Position numbers and translations under genes: made by a program. The notes below the pieces were generated by a model that worked only from the letters and a program-made list of their open reading frames with translations, was not told the DNA's origin and searched no databases. From Desmospora activa DSM 45169 (GTDB taxonomy: Bacteria; Bacillota; Bacilli; Thermoactinomycetales; DSM-45169), in the NCBI RefSeq assembly GCF_003046315.1, contig NZ_PZZP01000001.1, forward strand, positions 2,108,001-2,172,000: 64,000 bases of DNA, in the 5' to 3' direction. Positions 46,982-55,325 of the stretch are shown piece by piece (the stretch's first letter is position 1; each line of letters starts with the position of its first letter).

Positions 46982-47158
46982 ATGCATAAAATGATTAACG
47001 CAATATTCAATGAAGAAAAGGTTCTGGCAGAGGCAGCCGTTATCTATGGATTTAAGAAAGATCGAGTGCAGTTTTTAGCTGATGCAGAAAACTATGTGTA
47101 CCAGTTTGTAAAAGACAATAAATCTTATATCTTAAAGATTATAGGGATGCAAGATTAA
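46982..47158 (+). pseudogene. Remnant of an APH-fold phosphotransferase (N-terminal lobe only)
   Basis: About 58 residues. The segment IYGFKKDRVQFLADAENYVYQF followed by DNKSYILKI matches the first strands of the bacterial phosphotransferase (aminoglycoside/homoserine kinase-like) family: FENxVYxF...YILRI. Full proteins have about 300 residues with the catalytic HGD and DFD motifs; here a stop follows at once and the next 100 bases are AT-rich without recognisable continuation. AGGAT precedes the ATG. A decayed gene copy next to coaA, more AT-rich than its neighbours. Confidence 0.6.
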
Positions 47159-47250
47159 CGGATTCAAATGAAATAGCACGATTATGCTTACAACTTGTGT
47201 GAATATGTCTATACTTTGATTTATTTGATTCCATATGAGCAGACAGCAAT

Positions 47251-47271
47251 AAAAAAGACCGCCTAGCGGCC
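47251..47271 (-). terminator. Terminator after yqxA
   Basis: GACCGC-CTA-GCGGCC with six T following on the minus strand, 18 bases past the yqxA stop. Confidence 0.85.
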
Positions 47272-47288
47272 GTATCGAATCAACTCAT

Positions 47289-47663
47289 CTACTCACTCTC
47301 GCCCTCCACCATCGCCACCAGCGACTCCAACACCTTGCGTGCCGCTTTCCTCACCTGTTGACCGGTGTGGTTGCCGGTTTTGGCCAACCAGCTTCCTTGC
47401 TGGTTGACGACCGCTTTACCTTCCTGCACCGCTTCTTTTTTTTCTTCTGTTTCTTCTACCACCTCATCTGAAACCTCTGTTTCATAAACATTGCCGAGGA
47501 CAGCGATTTCGATCCTACCGTTTTCCGGCGTGATCTGGACGGCACGGGGAGCGCCTTCGCTTCCCTGGATCTTCTGGATATTCCTTTCAGCGGTATCGAT
47601 ACCGAGAAAGATACCAAACATCAGTACCAGCATTAACGCCATCACCTGCACCATCAATCGCAT
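47289..47663 (-). CDS. yqxA: YqxA / DUF3679 family protein
   Basis: 124 residues: one N-terminal membrane helix (MALMLVLMFGIFLGIDTAERN), a short extracytoplasmic strand region (RIEIAVLGNVYETEV), an acidic Glu/Lys stretch and a helical C-terminus. The position directly after spoIIP matches B. subtilis yqxA. No function is established; location suggests late sporulation or spore envelope. The gap to spoIIP is 23 bases and a shared promoter is likely. Confidence 0.75.
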   Translation of the reverse strand: MRLMVQVMALMLVLMFGIFLGIDTAERNIQKIQGSEGAPRAVQITPENGRIEIAVLGNVYETEVSDEVVEETEEKKEAVQEGKAVVNQQGSWLAKTGNHTGQQVRKAARKVLESLVAMVEGESE

Positions 47664-47686
47664 GTCCTTTCCCTGCCTTTCCTCAT

Positions 47687-48829
47687 TTATTCTCCATCGG
47701 GCTGGGCATCTACCGGAACAGCATCAAAGTGAATCTCTGCCAAGGCTTGCGCCAGCGCATCTGCCGATCGGTATGCCTCTGCAAAGGTATTGTCCACTCC
47801 CCCTACTTCCACCAACACACTGTTAGGGGCGAGGGATTGATTGTATTCGCCATTGCCCATCATTGGCGTTTTGCGAAATACCCCTTTGGACAGTCCGGGA
47901 TACAGCTCATCCAATTTGTTATGCAGTTTCATCGCAAAGCGCTCATTCTTTTCCCAGTCCTTATGCCCCGTCCCGATAACAAAGGCAATCTGGGCATAGG
48001 ACTCCCCCTCGATTTCTTTTGTGGTCGCTTTTCGGCGTTGAGAATCCCGATGAAGATCCAGGATGTACTGAAGATCGTCATGTTGTTTCATCGCCTGCAC
48101 CACGGTTTCCCTGGAAGCCTTGTATAGTTGATTCCAATCCGCGTTATAGCCCCGGGTGGATACATCCGCTCCCAAGCCGTGTCGCTCCAGCATTTGACCG
48201 AGACGGGTCCCTACTTGGGTAATATTTTTTTCCTTGTCAAAAGCGCGGTTTGGCTCATTGGTCCCCGACAATTCCGGCAAATACGATTCTGTAAAATGGG
48301 TGTGGTAGATAAACACCTTTTTCTCACCGGAAGCGGCAGGCGGTTGTTTTTCTTCTTTGGAAGGTTCCTCCGCATCATCATTTAATTTTTCTTCCAAGTC
48401 GGGAGGTGGTGGGGATTCAATCGGAACCGATGTATAATCCACCCCTTCCCCTGCTACCACGATCTCCGTATCAAAAAGCGCAAATCCCGGCAATTCACTT
48501 CCGAGAAAGCTGCGGGGATCTTCCGGATTGACGCTGGTCACCAGTTCAAAAAAGATCCGTGAGAATGGGGGTTCTTTATCCGCCACTTCGGGCATGCTCG
48601 TCAGATAGGGCAGCTCCCCTCCCATGAGATAGAGCAAAGTTTCAGTGGAGAAATGAGACATCACTTTTCCCAGATCCGATGTATGGGCGCTTCTCTCTGC
48701 CTGCAACATCGCAAACAGACCTGTCAAAATGAAAATAACGGCTGTCCCTAGGATTAAAAACACAAACAGCTGACGTACCCGGGAGTCGGACATATTGACG
48801 GTAGTAAAGCCGTGCTGGCGATATCGCAT
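47687..48829 (-). CDS. spoIIP: Stage II sporulation protein P (SpoIIP)
   Basis: About 380 residues. One N-terminal membrane helix (about 15-37), a variable region, a Pro/Glu-rich linker (PPPDLEEKLNDD...) and the C-terminal amidase domain with VFIYHTHFTESYLPEL, LDLHRDSQRR, FVIGTGHKDWEKN and LVEVGGVDNTFAEAYR, which carry its zinc-binding and catalytic residues. With SpoIID and SpoIIM it removes septal peptidoglycan to drive engulfment. Two adjacent ATGs (48832, 48829) are possible; the second is seven bases from GGAGG. Confidence 0.96.
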   Translation of the reverse strand: MRYRQHGFTTVNMSDSRVRQLFVFLILGTAVIFILTGLFAMLQAERSAHTSDLGKVMSHFSTETLLYLMGGELPYLTSMPEVADKEPPFSRIFFELVTSVNPEDPRSFLGSELPGFALFDTEIVVAGEGVDYTSVPIESPPPPDLEEKLNDDAEEPSKEEKQPPAASGEKKVFIYHTHFTESYLPELSGTNEPNRAFDKEKNITQVGTRLGQMLERHGLGADVSTRGYNADWNQLYKASRETVVQAMKQHDDLQYILDLHRDSQRRKATTKEIEGESYAQIAFVIGTGHKDWEKNERFAMKLHNKLDELYPGLSKGVFRKTPMMGNGEYNQSLAPNSVLVEVGGVDNTFAEAYRSADALAQALAEIHFDAVPVDAQPDGE

Positions 48830-49087
48830 CATTCTTCCTCCCATATGCTTGTCTACTTCATCATATGGAAGAAAGATCAACGCTAGAACGAAACTCTATG
48901 GAAAAATAAAGCGGCGGCAACTAGAAACCGAAATGGATCGATCCCTTGTTATTCACGGCACTCCACCGGCTTGTTTGTAGCAATCTAGCGCCTCATCCGC
49001 TAACGGTTGATGATAGGTCACTAAAGTCCGTTTCGACTTCGTTCCTTACACGGCTTTGCACCAATCTCGTCCCGGTTGCTACATGTG

Positions 49088-49115
49088 GGACAACTCAATA
49101 TCTAAAGTGTTGTCC
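49088..49115. other. Hairpin directly after gpr
   Basis: GGACAAC (49088-49094) and GTTGTCC (49109-49115), with outer CATGTG/CACATG arms reaching into the end of gpr. No T-run follows, so it is more likely an mRNA-stabilising stem than an intrinsic terminator. The rest of 48830-49115 holds nothing recognisable. Confidence 0.4.
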
Positions 49116-50240
49116 TCAATTCACATGGGCGGAGACATTTTCCGGTGTAACCGCTTCATGGAGCGCGATATTGAGTCCATCCGCCACCAATTTGCCCATA
49201 TCTCCGACAAAACTGTCTACTTCTTTTGGTGTAACAATCAAATTTTGTCCGAGGGGTTCCAGTACCTCGTGAATCAACTGCCGTTTCTCCTCAGAAGCCA
49301 ACCCTCCCACCATCCCCAACATCTGTTGCCTTTCCTCGGGAAGGATCTCCTGAGACCGCAACTCCTTTACACTGGCCCGGTTCATCGGGTCCAACGGATT
49401 GGTGGGTTTCTTCTGGCCCATCTCCCGCTTCAAATGAGCCAAGACAAAATCGACGGTATCGTGGGCAATGGTGGTAGCATCCACCACGGTAGGAATACCG
49501 ATGGCAATCACCGGAATCCCCAGCGTCTCTTTATCGATCGCTTTTCGCTTATTGCCGATCCCTGATCCGGGATGGATACCGTTATCCGCTACCTGAATGG
49601 TGGTATTCACCCGGCTCAACGCCCTGGAAGCGAGAGCGTCAACAGCGATGATCGCATCCGGTTTGGTCTGCTTGGCAACCCCGAATATAATCTCGCTCGT
49701 CTCCATTCCGGTTGTGCCCAGTACACCGGGAGAGATAGCGGCAACCGGACGATAACCCTGTTCCACACGCTCCGGCATCAATTCAAACAGATGGCGTGTC
49801 ACCATGGTGTGCTTCACAACAAATGGACCCAATGCATCGGCGGTCACATTCCAATTGCCCAACCCCACGATTAAAATGTTGGCATCCGGGCCAATCCCCA
49901 CTTCTTGCAAAAAGCGAGAAAACATCTGGGCAAAGTGGGCGGAGACGCGCTGTTGCAACTTCGAATCCTGACTGCGCAAGGCCGGTACTTCTAAAGTTAA
50001 ATATACTCCCGGCACCTTTCTCATCGCTTTGGCACCCTGCTCATCTTTGATGCGAATCCAGCTGGTTAGGATTCCGTTTTTTTCTGTTTCATCCACATCA
50101 ACGCCAGGAATGCCGCTCTCATCCTCATCCCGCTCAGCCAGGGCCATATCATGCGCTTCCCGGGCCAAGTCCGTCCGCACCTGAAACGGACCCAAATCCA
50201 AAAAGTGTTCCCCTTCTGCTTGCTGGTCTTCTCTGGGCAT
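49116..50240 (-). CDS. gpr: Germination protease GPR
   Basis: 374 residues, the aspartic-type endopeptidase that degrades SASPs at germination. Family segments are present: ARE...DMALAERD near the N-terminus (propeptide region), VGLGNWNVTADALGP, SPGVLGTTGMET, AVDALASR and GIPTVVDATTIAHDT. It is made as a zymogen; the N-terminal DL...VRTDLA stretch contains the autoprocessing area. GAGGTGG precedes the ATG at 50240. In Bacillus the gene is transcribed by SigF/SigG; I could not place the promoter. Confidence 0.97.
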   Translation of the reverse strand: MPREDQQAEGEHFLDLGPFQVRTDLAREAHDMALAERDEDESGIPGVDVDETEKNGILTSWIRIKDEQGAKAMRKVPGVYLTLEVPALRSQDSKLQQRVSAHFAQMFSRFLQEVGIGPDANILIVGLGNWNVTADALGPFVVKHTMVTRHLFELMPERVEQGYRPVAAISPGVLGTTGMETSEIIFGVAKQTKPDAIIAVDALASRALSRVNTTIQVADNGIHPGSGIGNKRKAIDKETLGIPVIAIGIPTVVDATTIAHDTVDFVLAHLKREMGQKKPTNPLDPMNRASVKELRSQEILPEERQQMLGMVGGLASEEKRQLIHEVLEPLGQNLIVTPKEVDSFVGDMGKLVADGLNIALHEAVTPENVSAHVN

Positions 50241-50299
50241 CGATATCCCACCTCTTTGCACTTTTGCTACCATTCTCCCCAAAGCAGAGCCTGCTTTAT

Positions 50300-50472
50300 T
50301 CTTTGCGAGCGGGAAAACCCCTGGCTTCAGCTATGGGGATGAAAGGCGAAAACCAAGCAGTCATTCCAGCCTGAGACATGGCAACGAAACTCTTTTTAAC
50401 CGTAGGGCTCACGGGGTTCGCTTAGGTTTTTTTCTACAGGTTACTGGAGATTACCCAAGGACCGTAGAAAGT
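50300..50472 (-). mobile_element. Orphan IS200/IS605-like end with omega-RNA-like sequence
   Basis: Non-coding. On the minus strand it reads AACCCCGTGAGCCCTACGG (50418-50400), a middle region with TTGCCATGTCTCAGGCTGG and ACTGCTTGG, then TTTCATCCCC-ATAGCTGAAGCCA-GGGGTTTTC (hairpin 50318-50338). This order resembles the right end of IS200/IS605 elements carrying tnpB, where the omega RNA scaffold lies. A TTTCTAC/GTAGAAA inverted repeat (50431-50470) flanks the other side. No tnpA or tnpB is present, so it is a solo end or a miniature derivative. The match is from memory. Confidence 0.45.
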
Positions 50473-50475
50473 GCC

Positions 50476-50518
50476 TGTGGTCAATCCCCTGCGTTTATGT
50501 ATAGGGTGTGGTCAATCC
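50476..50518. repeat. Two copies of TGTGGTCAATCC before the rpsT promoter
   Basis: Exact 12-base direct repeats at 50476-50487 and 50507-50518, 31 bases apart (about three helical turns). The second ends four bases before the rpsT -35 box. Confidence 0.6.
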
Positions 50519-50521
50519 ATC

Positions 50522-50550
50522 TTGCTTTTTGCTTTCCCGCATGATAGAAT
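50522..50550 (+). promoter_or_regulatory. SigA promoter of rpsT
   Basis: TTGCTT (50522-50527), 17-base spacer, TAGAAT (50545-50550). It predicts a leader of about 48 nt. Confidence 0.7.
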
Positions 50551-50604
50551 TTAGCATGTTGCACGTTGGAATGACCGAAATACCCGATCTGGGAGGTGAA
50601 TCGA

Positions 50605-50871
50605 ATGCCCAATATCAAATCCGCCATCAAACGGACCAAAACCAACGAAAAACGGCGCCAGCATCGGATGACCCAAAAATCCGCAATGCGCACCTCCGTC
50701 AAGAAATTCTTGACCGCCGTAGAACAGCAAGAGAAAGAGCAAGCTGGAATCCTACTGCGGGAAGCCAAACGGAAACTGGATAAAGGCGTATCCAAAGGCC
50801 TCATCCATAAAAATGCCGCCGCCCGGCAAAAATCCCGTCTGGAACAAAAATTCATCGCCTTGAACGGCTGA
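50605..50871 (+). CDS. rpsT: 30S ribosomal protein S20
   Basis: 88 residues, Lys/Arg-rich and all-helical: PNIKSAIKRTKTNEKRRQHR at the start and KGLIHKNAAARQKSRL near the end, both bS20 signatures. It binds 16S rRNA early in 30S assembly. GGGAGGTG stands six bases before the ATG. In Bacillus it is next to holA and divergent from gpr; here gpr is adjacent but holA is 13 kb away. Confidence 0.98.
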   Translation: MPNIKSAIKRTKTNEKRRQHRMTQKSAMRTSVKKFLTAVEQQEKEQAGILLREAKRKLDKGVSKGLIHKNAAARQKSRLEQKFIALNG

Positions 50872-50910
50872 ATCAATCCATAAAAACGACCCTTTTGCGG
50901 TCGTAACAGG

Positions 50911-50947
50911 AAAACAAACCCCATCCTTGGTCGGGTTTGTTTTTTTA
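50911..50947 (+). terminator. Terminator of rpsT
   Basis: AAACAAACCC (50912-50921) and GGGTTTGTTT (50934-50943), then a T-run. A smaller ACGACC/GGTCGT hairpin precedes it at 50886-50904. Confidence 0.85.
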
Positions 50948-51013
50948 TACAGCAAATAAGTACTATAAGGGAAGCAAAACGATTCGCTATCTCTATAAAA
51001 AGGAGAATTTCTA

Positions 51014-52201
51014 ATGCGATACGACTTTGACCAAATCGTCAATCGTAAACAAACGGCTTCCGAAAAATGGGATGGAATAGAAAAGATATTTGGTGCTCCA
51101 AATCTTCATCCAATGTGGGTAGCCGATATGGATTTTCGCTCACCCCAACCGGTCATCGAAGCGATGAAACAGCGGGTTGAACATGGAATTTTTGGCTATA
51201 ACCTCAGACCCGACTCCTATTATGAAGCCATTATCGATTGGATGGCAACCAGACACCAATGGAACATTCAGAGAGACTGGATCTGTTACAGTCCCGGTGT
51301 CATGCCAGCCATTAGCTTTATTATCGCTCATTTTTCTGAACCGGGTGATTCCGTCTTGATTCAGCCCCCGGTATATCCGCCCTTTTCGCAAGTGGTAACC
51401 CGACACGGGCGTAAGCTGGTTACCAATCCACTGCGATATACCAATGGACGGTATCAAATCGATTTTGATGACCTAGAGAGAAAATTGGACAGTGGTGTAA
51501 AAATACTTCTTCTCTGCAGTCCGCACAATCCGGTCGGACGTGTTTGGACCCAGGAAGAATTGACACAGTTAGGACAGATGTGTCGAGAGCGAAATGTTCT
51601 TGTCGTTGCTGATGAAATTCACGCCGATCTTGTTTATCATCAGTCCTCCCATACCCCTTTTTCCGCCGTATCAGAGGAATTGGCGCAGCATTCCATCGTG
51701 TGTACATCCCCCACTAAAACCTTCAACTTAGCGGGGATACAGACGGCAAACATCATCATTCCTAATCCACAGTTACGAGAAAAATTTAAAGCAGCAGTTG
51801 ACGATCACTTTGTGCAATTTAGCAACACCTTTGGCATGGTGGCAACGGAGAGCGCATATCGAAACGGTGCAGAATGGCTGGATCAGTGTCTCACATATGT
51901 TGAACAAAACCTCCATTTCTTGACTGCGTATCGCGAAAAACAGATTCCAGAGATCAAAGTAATCCAACCAGAAGGAACCTACTTGGTTTGGATGGATTGG
52001 CGTGATCTCGGTATGGATGCCAAAGCGTTAAAGTCGTTCATGCTGGAACAAGCCAAAGTAGCCTTGCTGACAGGAGATACATTTGGACTGGAAGGGGAAG
52101 GGTTTATGCGGCTCAATCTCGCTACCCCGCGTGCATTGTTGCAGGAAGGGTTGCAACGGATCGAAAAAGCGATCAACGTTTATCGAGCGGGGAAAGGATG
52201 A
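51014..52201 (+). CDS. patB: PatB/MalY-type PLP-dependent C-S beta-lyase
   Basis: 395 residues, aminotransferase fold I. MWVADMDFRSPQPV, CSPHNPVGRVWTQEEL, ADEIHADLVY and the PLP lysine in SPTKTFNLAG are the MalY/PatB signatures. These enzymes cleave cystathionine or cysteine conjugates to give pyruvate, ammonia and a thiol; some are moonlighting regulators (MalY). AAAGGAG precedes the ATG. It stands alone between two terminators, so context does not define the substrate. Confidence 0.93.
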   Translation: MRYDFDQIVNRKQTASEKWDGIEKIFGAPNLHPMWVADMDFRSPQPVIEAMKQRVEHGIFGYNLRPDSYYEAIIDWMATRHQWNIQRDWICYSPGVMPAISFIIAHFSEPGDSVLIQPPVYPPFSQVVTRHGRKLVTNPLRYTNGRYQIDFDDLERKLDSGVKILLLCSPHNPVGRVWTQEELTQLGQMCRERNVLVVADEIHADLVYHQSSHTPFSAVSEELAQHSIVCTSPTKTFNLAGIQTANIIIPNPQLREKFKAAVDDHFVQFSNTFGMVATESAYRNGAEWLDQCLTYVEQNLHFLTAYREKQIPEIKVIQPEGTYLVWMDWRDLGMDAKALKSFMLEQAKVALLTGDTFGLEGEGFMRLNLATPRALLQEGLQRIEKAINVYRAGKG

Positions 52202-52310
52202 TAACAAATGGTTTTTGATGATTCCTCCCTCATAATTAGAAAAGCGAATTAATCATTCACCTTGCACAAGCCACTCATGATTCCTAACGGTTCAGTCTAT
52301 TAATTAATCA

Positions 52311-52349
52311 AAATCAAATGCCGCCTATGAAGACGGCATTTGATTTTTT
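52311..52349. terminator. Bidirectional terminator between patB and trpS
   Basis: AAATCAAATGCCG and CGGCATTTGATTT, 13-base perfect arms; T-run on the plus side and a T-rich stretch on the minus side. It serves both convergent genes. Confidence 0.9.
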
Positions 52350-52381
52350 CTTCGGTAAGGCGAATTCGGCTCGCTTTTTGC

Positions 52382-53371
52382 TCACAGGATAAGTCCCATC
52401 GCTTCCTTCATCTTAGCCAACGTTTCTGCTGTGGCAGCCCGGGCTTGTTTGGCTCCTTTTGCTAAGATATCGTCGATCTCCCCGCTTTCCATCAATTGAT
52501 GATAACGCGCCTGCAACGGCTCCAATTCGGCAATTACCGCTTCGGCGGTATCCACCTTGAGATGGCCGTAACCCTTTCCTTGATACTGTTCTACCAATGT
52601 ATCAATCGATTGACCACTGACGGCACTGTAGATGGACAGTAAGTTGCTCACTCCCGCTTTTTGTTCAGGATCGAATCGAATCTCTGTCCCGGAATCCGTC
52701 ACCGCTCGCTTAAACTTTTTCAAAATCGACTTCGGCTCCTCCAGCAAAGCGATATAATTGGCTTCACTGGGAGCGCTTTTACTCATTTTTTTCTCAGGAT
52801 TGTCCAATCCCATAATGCGGGCGGTCGCTTTCTGGATCCTCACGTCAGGAACAGTGAACACTTCCCCGTACTGGCGGTTGAACCGCTCCGCCAGATCCCG
52901 CGTTAACTCCATATGTTGCCGCTGATCCTCCCCAACCGGCACCACCTCGGTTTGGTAAAGCAAGATGTCCGCCGCCATTAGAACCGGATATGTGAACAAG
53001 CCTGAAGTGGCGCTCTCGGAATCCTTCCCCTTATCCTTAAACTGGGTCATACGGCTCAACTCCCCGATGCGAGCCACACACTGCAACAACCATGCCGCTT
53101 CCGCGTGATCGGGGTTATGGGATTGGACAAAGATAGTCGCCTTCGCGGGATCTAGCCCCGCCGCCACATAGAGACCCGCTAACTCCCGTGTCCGCCGCCG
53201 CAGTTCGGCCGGATCGCGGGGGATGGTTAACGCATGCAGATCAACAATACAGTAATAACATTCTCCCTCCTCCTGCAAGGCAATAAATTGCTTCATCGCT
53301 CCCAAATAGTTTCCCAGATGGAGCACACCGGTCGGTTGCATCCCAGAAAATACACGTGTCACCTTTTTCAC
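52382..53371 (-). CDS. trpS: Tryptophanyl-tRNA synthetase
   Basis: 329 residues, class I synthetase. VTRVFSGMQPTGVLHLGNYLGA holds the HIGH-like motif (HLGN), and KKMSKSAPSEAN the KMSKS motif; SQIDTLV-type C-terminal segment is complete. The GTG at 53371 (or the GTG three codons later) gives the family length. A longer frame up to 53668 is only the T-box leader read as protein. Regulation: T-box with a Trp specifier. Confidence 0.97.
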   Translation of the reverse strand: MKKVTRVFSGMQPTGVLHLGNYLGAMKQFIALQEEGECYYCIVDLHALTIPRDPAELRRRTRELAGLYVAAGLDPAKATIFVQSHNPDHAEAAWLLQCVARIGELSRMTQFKDKGKDSESATSGLFTYPVLMAADILLYQTEVVPVGEDQRQHMELTRDLAERFNRQYGEVFTVPDVRIQKATARIMGLDNPEKKMSKSAPSEANYIALLEEPKSILKKFKRAVTDSGTEIRFDPEQKAGVSNLLSIYSAVSGQSIDTLVEQYQGKGYGHLKVDTAEAVIAELEPLQARYHQLMESGEIDDILAKGAKQARAATAETLAKMKEAMGLIL

Positions 53372-53385
53372 ATCCTTATCCTCAA

Positions 53386-53667
53386 TAAAAAATAAAAGCC
53401 CGTCCCCAATTAGGGACGAGACTTTGCTCGCGGTACCACCCTGCTTCGCCGTTTGCTGACGGCACACTCCTAGATAACGGCCATATTCGGCCGGTCCGTT
53501 CCTTGACGTCCACCACCGCCGACGCCTTTTGGAGGGACAGCTCCGAAGCCCATTCACACAGGGGACTGATTGGCTCGCAGCTTCCACCAACTCTCTGAAC
53601 AGTCCGTCCGCACTACTCTTCTTCATCATCGCTTCAGCTATAGTCAGATGTTTTCCTGACATTTTCA
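53386..53667 (-). promoter_or_regulatory. T-box riboswitch of trpS (Trp specifier)
   Basis: Minus-strand leader of ~290 nt. Stem I carries AGAGAGTTGGTGGAAGCTG; the specifier loop has GAA-TGG-GC with TGG (Trp) at 53552-53550. The T-box sequence AGGGTGGTACCGCG lies at 53442-53429. The terminator is GTCCC-TAATT-GGGGAC with a T-rich tail (53420-53390). Uncharged tRNA-Trp would stabilise the antiterminator and allow trpS transcription. Confidence 0.95.
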
Positions 53668-53673
53668 TTCTCC

Positions 53674-53702
53674 ATCATACCTCGTCTATTTCGTGAAAGC
53701 AA
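53674..53702 (-). promoter_or_regulatory. SigA promoter of trpS
   Basis: Minus strand TTGCTT (53702-53697), 17-base spacer, TATGAT (53679-53674). Transcription would start near 53667, at the beginning of the T-box leader. Confidence 0.7.
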
Positions 53703-53733
53703 TCCCGTCAATCGGTTATATTCCTGTACACCA

Positions 53734-53742
53734 TGCTATACT
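53734..53742 (+). promoter_or_regulatory. Extended -10 promoter of ccdC
   Basis: TGCTATACT on the plus strand, 36 bases before the ATG; -35 match is weak. Confidence 0.5.
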
Positions 53743-53777
53743 GATAAAAGAAGACAAGTGATGAAAGGATAACGGAT

Positions 53778-54281
53778 ATGGGCATTCCTTTTAGCTTAAA
53801 CCCTCATCTAATCACATTAGGCACCTTGTTTATGGCCGGATTATTCCTGCTCGTACGGGTACGCTCCGCCCAACGTCCCACCAACGCCATCAAAATTTTG
53901 ATGCCGCCTTTGGGGATGAGTACCGGTTTTCTGATGTTTTTATATCCGCCTGCTCACATTCCGCTTCTATGGGGATTGATCGCTTTTTTGGCGGGAGCGC
54001 TTTTCTTCTCCTTGCCGCTGATATATAGCTCACGGTTTGAAGTAGTGGGACAACAAATTTATCTAAAGCGATCCAAAGCATTTATCTGGATTCTTTTCAT
54101 CCTGTTGGCGATCCGGATGCTGGCCCACGAATACGTGAACCAATTGATCTCCCTGGAACAGACCGCTGGTATCTTTTTTGTACTGGCCTTTGGGATGTTG
54201 CTCCCCTGGCGCTTAGCTATGTATCGCAACTTTATCCGCCTCAAACGGGAGATGGTGCAAAAGACGGCTGAAGTGGAGTAG
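53778..54281 (+). CDS. ccdC: CcdC-like membrane protein
   Basis: 167 residues with four or five membrane helices. NAIKILMPPLGMSTGFLMF, IYLKRSKAFIWIL and QTAGIFFVLAFGMLLPWRL correspond closely to B. subtilis CcdC, encoded with the cytochrome c biogenesis gene ccdA there. Whether CcdC itself acts in cytochrome c maturation is unclear. Transcribed alone here, divergent from trpS. Confidence 0.85.
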   Translation: MGIPFSLNPHLITLGTLFMAGLFLLVRVRSAQRPTNAIKILMPPLGMSTGFLMFLYPPAHIPLLWGLIAFLAGALFFSLPLIYSSRFEVVGQQIYLKRSKAFIWILFILLAIRMLAHEYVNQLISLEQTAGIFFVLAFGMLLPWRLAMYRNFIRLKREMVQKTAEVE

Positions 54282-54306
54282 ACGGGTTTAACGATATGAT
54301 CGAAGT

Positions 54307-54338
54307 CAACCCTTGATGAAATTCCGTCAAGGGTTATT
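54307..54338 (+). terminator. Terminator of ccdC
   Basis: AACCCTTGA and TCAAGGGTT around a ten-base loop, followed by ATTCT. The rest of 54340-54560 is AT-rich and holds no recognisable gene. Confidence 0.65.
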
Positions 54339-54560
54339 CTAATGATTTGGGTTTTATGAGAAATATGATATTGTGGACGGGAAAAGTCTCCGTTATGCGA
54401 ATATGCAGGTTAGTTGAGCATCCAGAGTAGGAAAAATATGGTTTTTCCCCTTTCGCAAGTCTGACTATTTTTTGTTAAGAACTTGAATATGTCTGCACAT
54501 GGGCTACGGGTGCTCCACAATGGATTGTTACGTAATCGTGCATCGGGTTGGCATGCACGA

Positions 54561-55052
54561 TCAGGTTTGATTTTCCCCCTCACTCTCCCATGTTTCTTCC
54601 GATATCACCCGAATACCGTGACGGCGGAGAAGGGCGGTGGTAACACCGATCCCTTCTTTTTTCGTCCCGCTGAAAGTACCGTTATAAATCATACAACTAC
54701 CGCAGGAAGGGCTTCTCTCCTTGAGAATCGCTTCTTCGGCTCCGACGGCTTCGGCCATAGCCAACGCTTCCCGTGCACCGGCTATGTATTGCTCCGTGAC
54801 ATCATTGCCTTGGTTATCAATCACACGCGCCTTCCCGTCAAGGACATCCTCCCCATCCCCGCCAACAATCTCCGCTGGATTGCGAGGGGTAGGCAGTCCC
54901 CCCATCTGCTCGGGACAGACCGGAATCGCCTTCCCTTCCCGCACCAGCCGTTGGATCTCCTCCACCCGCCAATGCTTTTGATCATACCGGCAAGCGATAC
55001 CGGCAAAACAGCCGCTCACAATCTTCACCTTGTTCCCTTCTGATCGTTCCAT
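54561..55052 (-). CDS. DUF523 / TudS-type thiouracil desulfidase family protein
   Basis: 163 residues. IVSGCFAGIACRYDQKHW, IPVCPEQMGGLPTPRNPAEI and LKERSPSCGSCMIYNGTF place the three conserved cysteines. Characterised TudS proteins bind a 4Fe-4S cluster on such cysteines and remove sulfur from 2-thiouracil, a tRNA breakdown product. Whether this one does so is inference. The ATG at 55052 has AGGGGGTG nine bases upstream. Monocistronic, divergent from the PTS operon. Confidence 0.85.
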   Translation of the reverse strand: MERSEGNKVKIVSGCFAGIACRYDQKHWRVEEIQRLVREGKAIPVCPEQMGGLPTPRNPAEIVGGDGEDVLDGKARVIDNQGNDVTEQYIAGAREALAMAEAVGAEEAILKERSPSCGSCMIYNGTFSGTKKEGIGVTTALLRRHGIRVISEETWESEGENQT

Positions 55053-55325
55053 TCCTACTTTCACCCCCTCAACGATGTTTGAATCTCCACTGTTTTACTC
55101 AGTTTAACGCAAAGGAAGAAGGACTCCAAATTGTTGGCCACGTGGAGCCGGGTCCCGATTTCCATATTCCCCGGCGAAAAAGGGGGGTATCCCCGTATTA
55201 GGCCTGCCAAGGATAGTCAGCATCCAAATCTGGAGTCCCCTCTGTTTAGAAGGTACTTTTGTCCCTCCCGTGCGAGAGGGTACACTATAAAAAACATTTA
55301 CGGTGAACAAAAAGGATGGATACTG

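Noticed and set aside
53372-53668. N-terminal extension of about 99 residues on TrpS, open in frame
   Set aside because: The segment is a T-box leader (AGGGTGGTACCGCG, specifier TGG, terminator); the peptide has no similarity to TrpS and the protein length is normal from the GTG at 53371.
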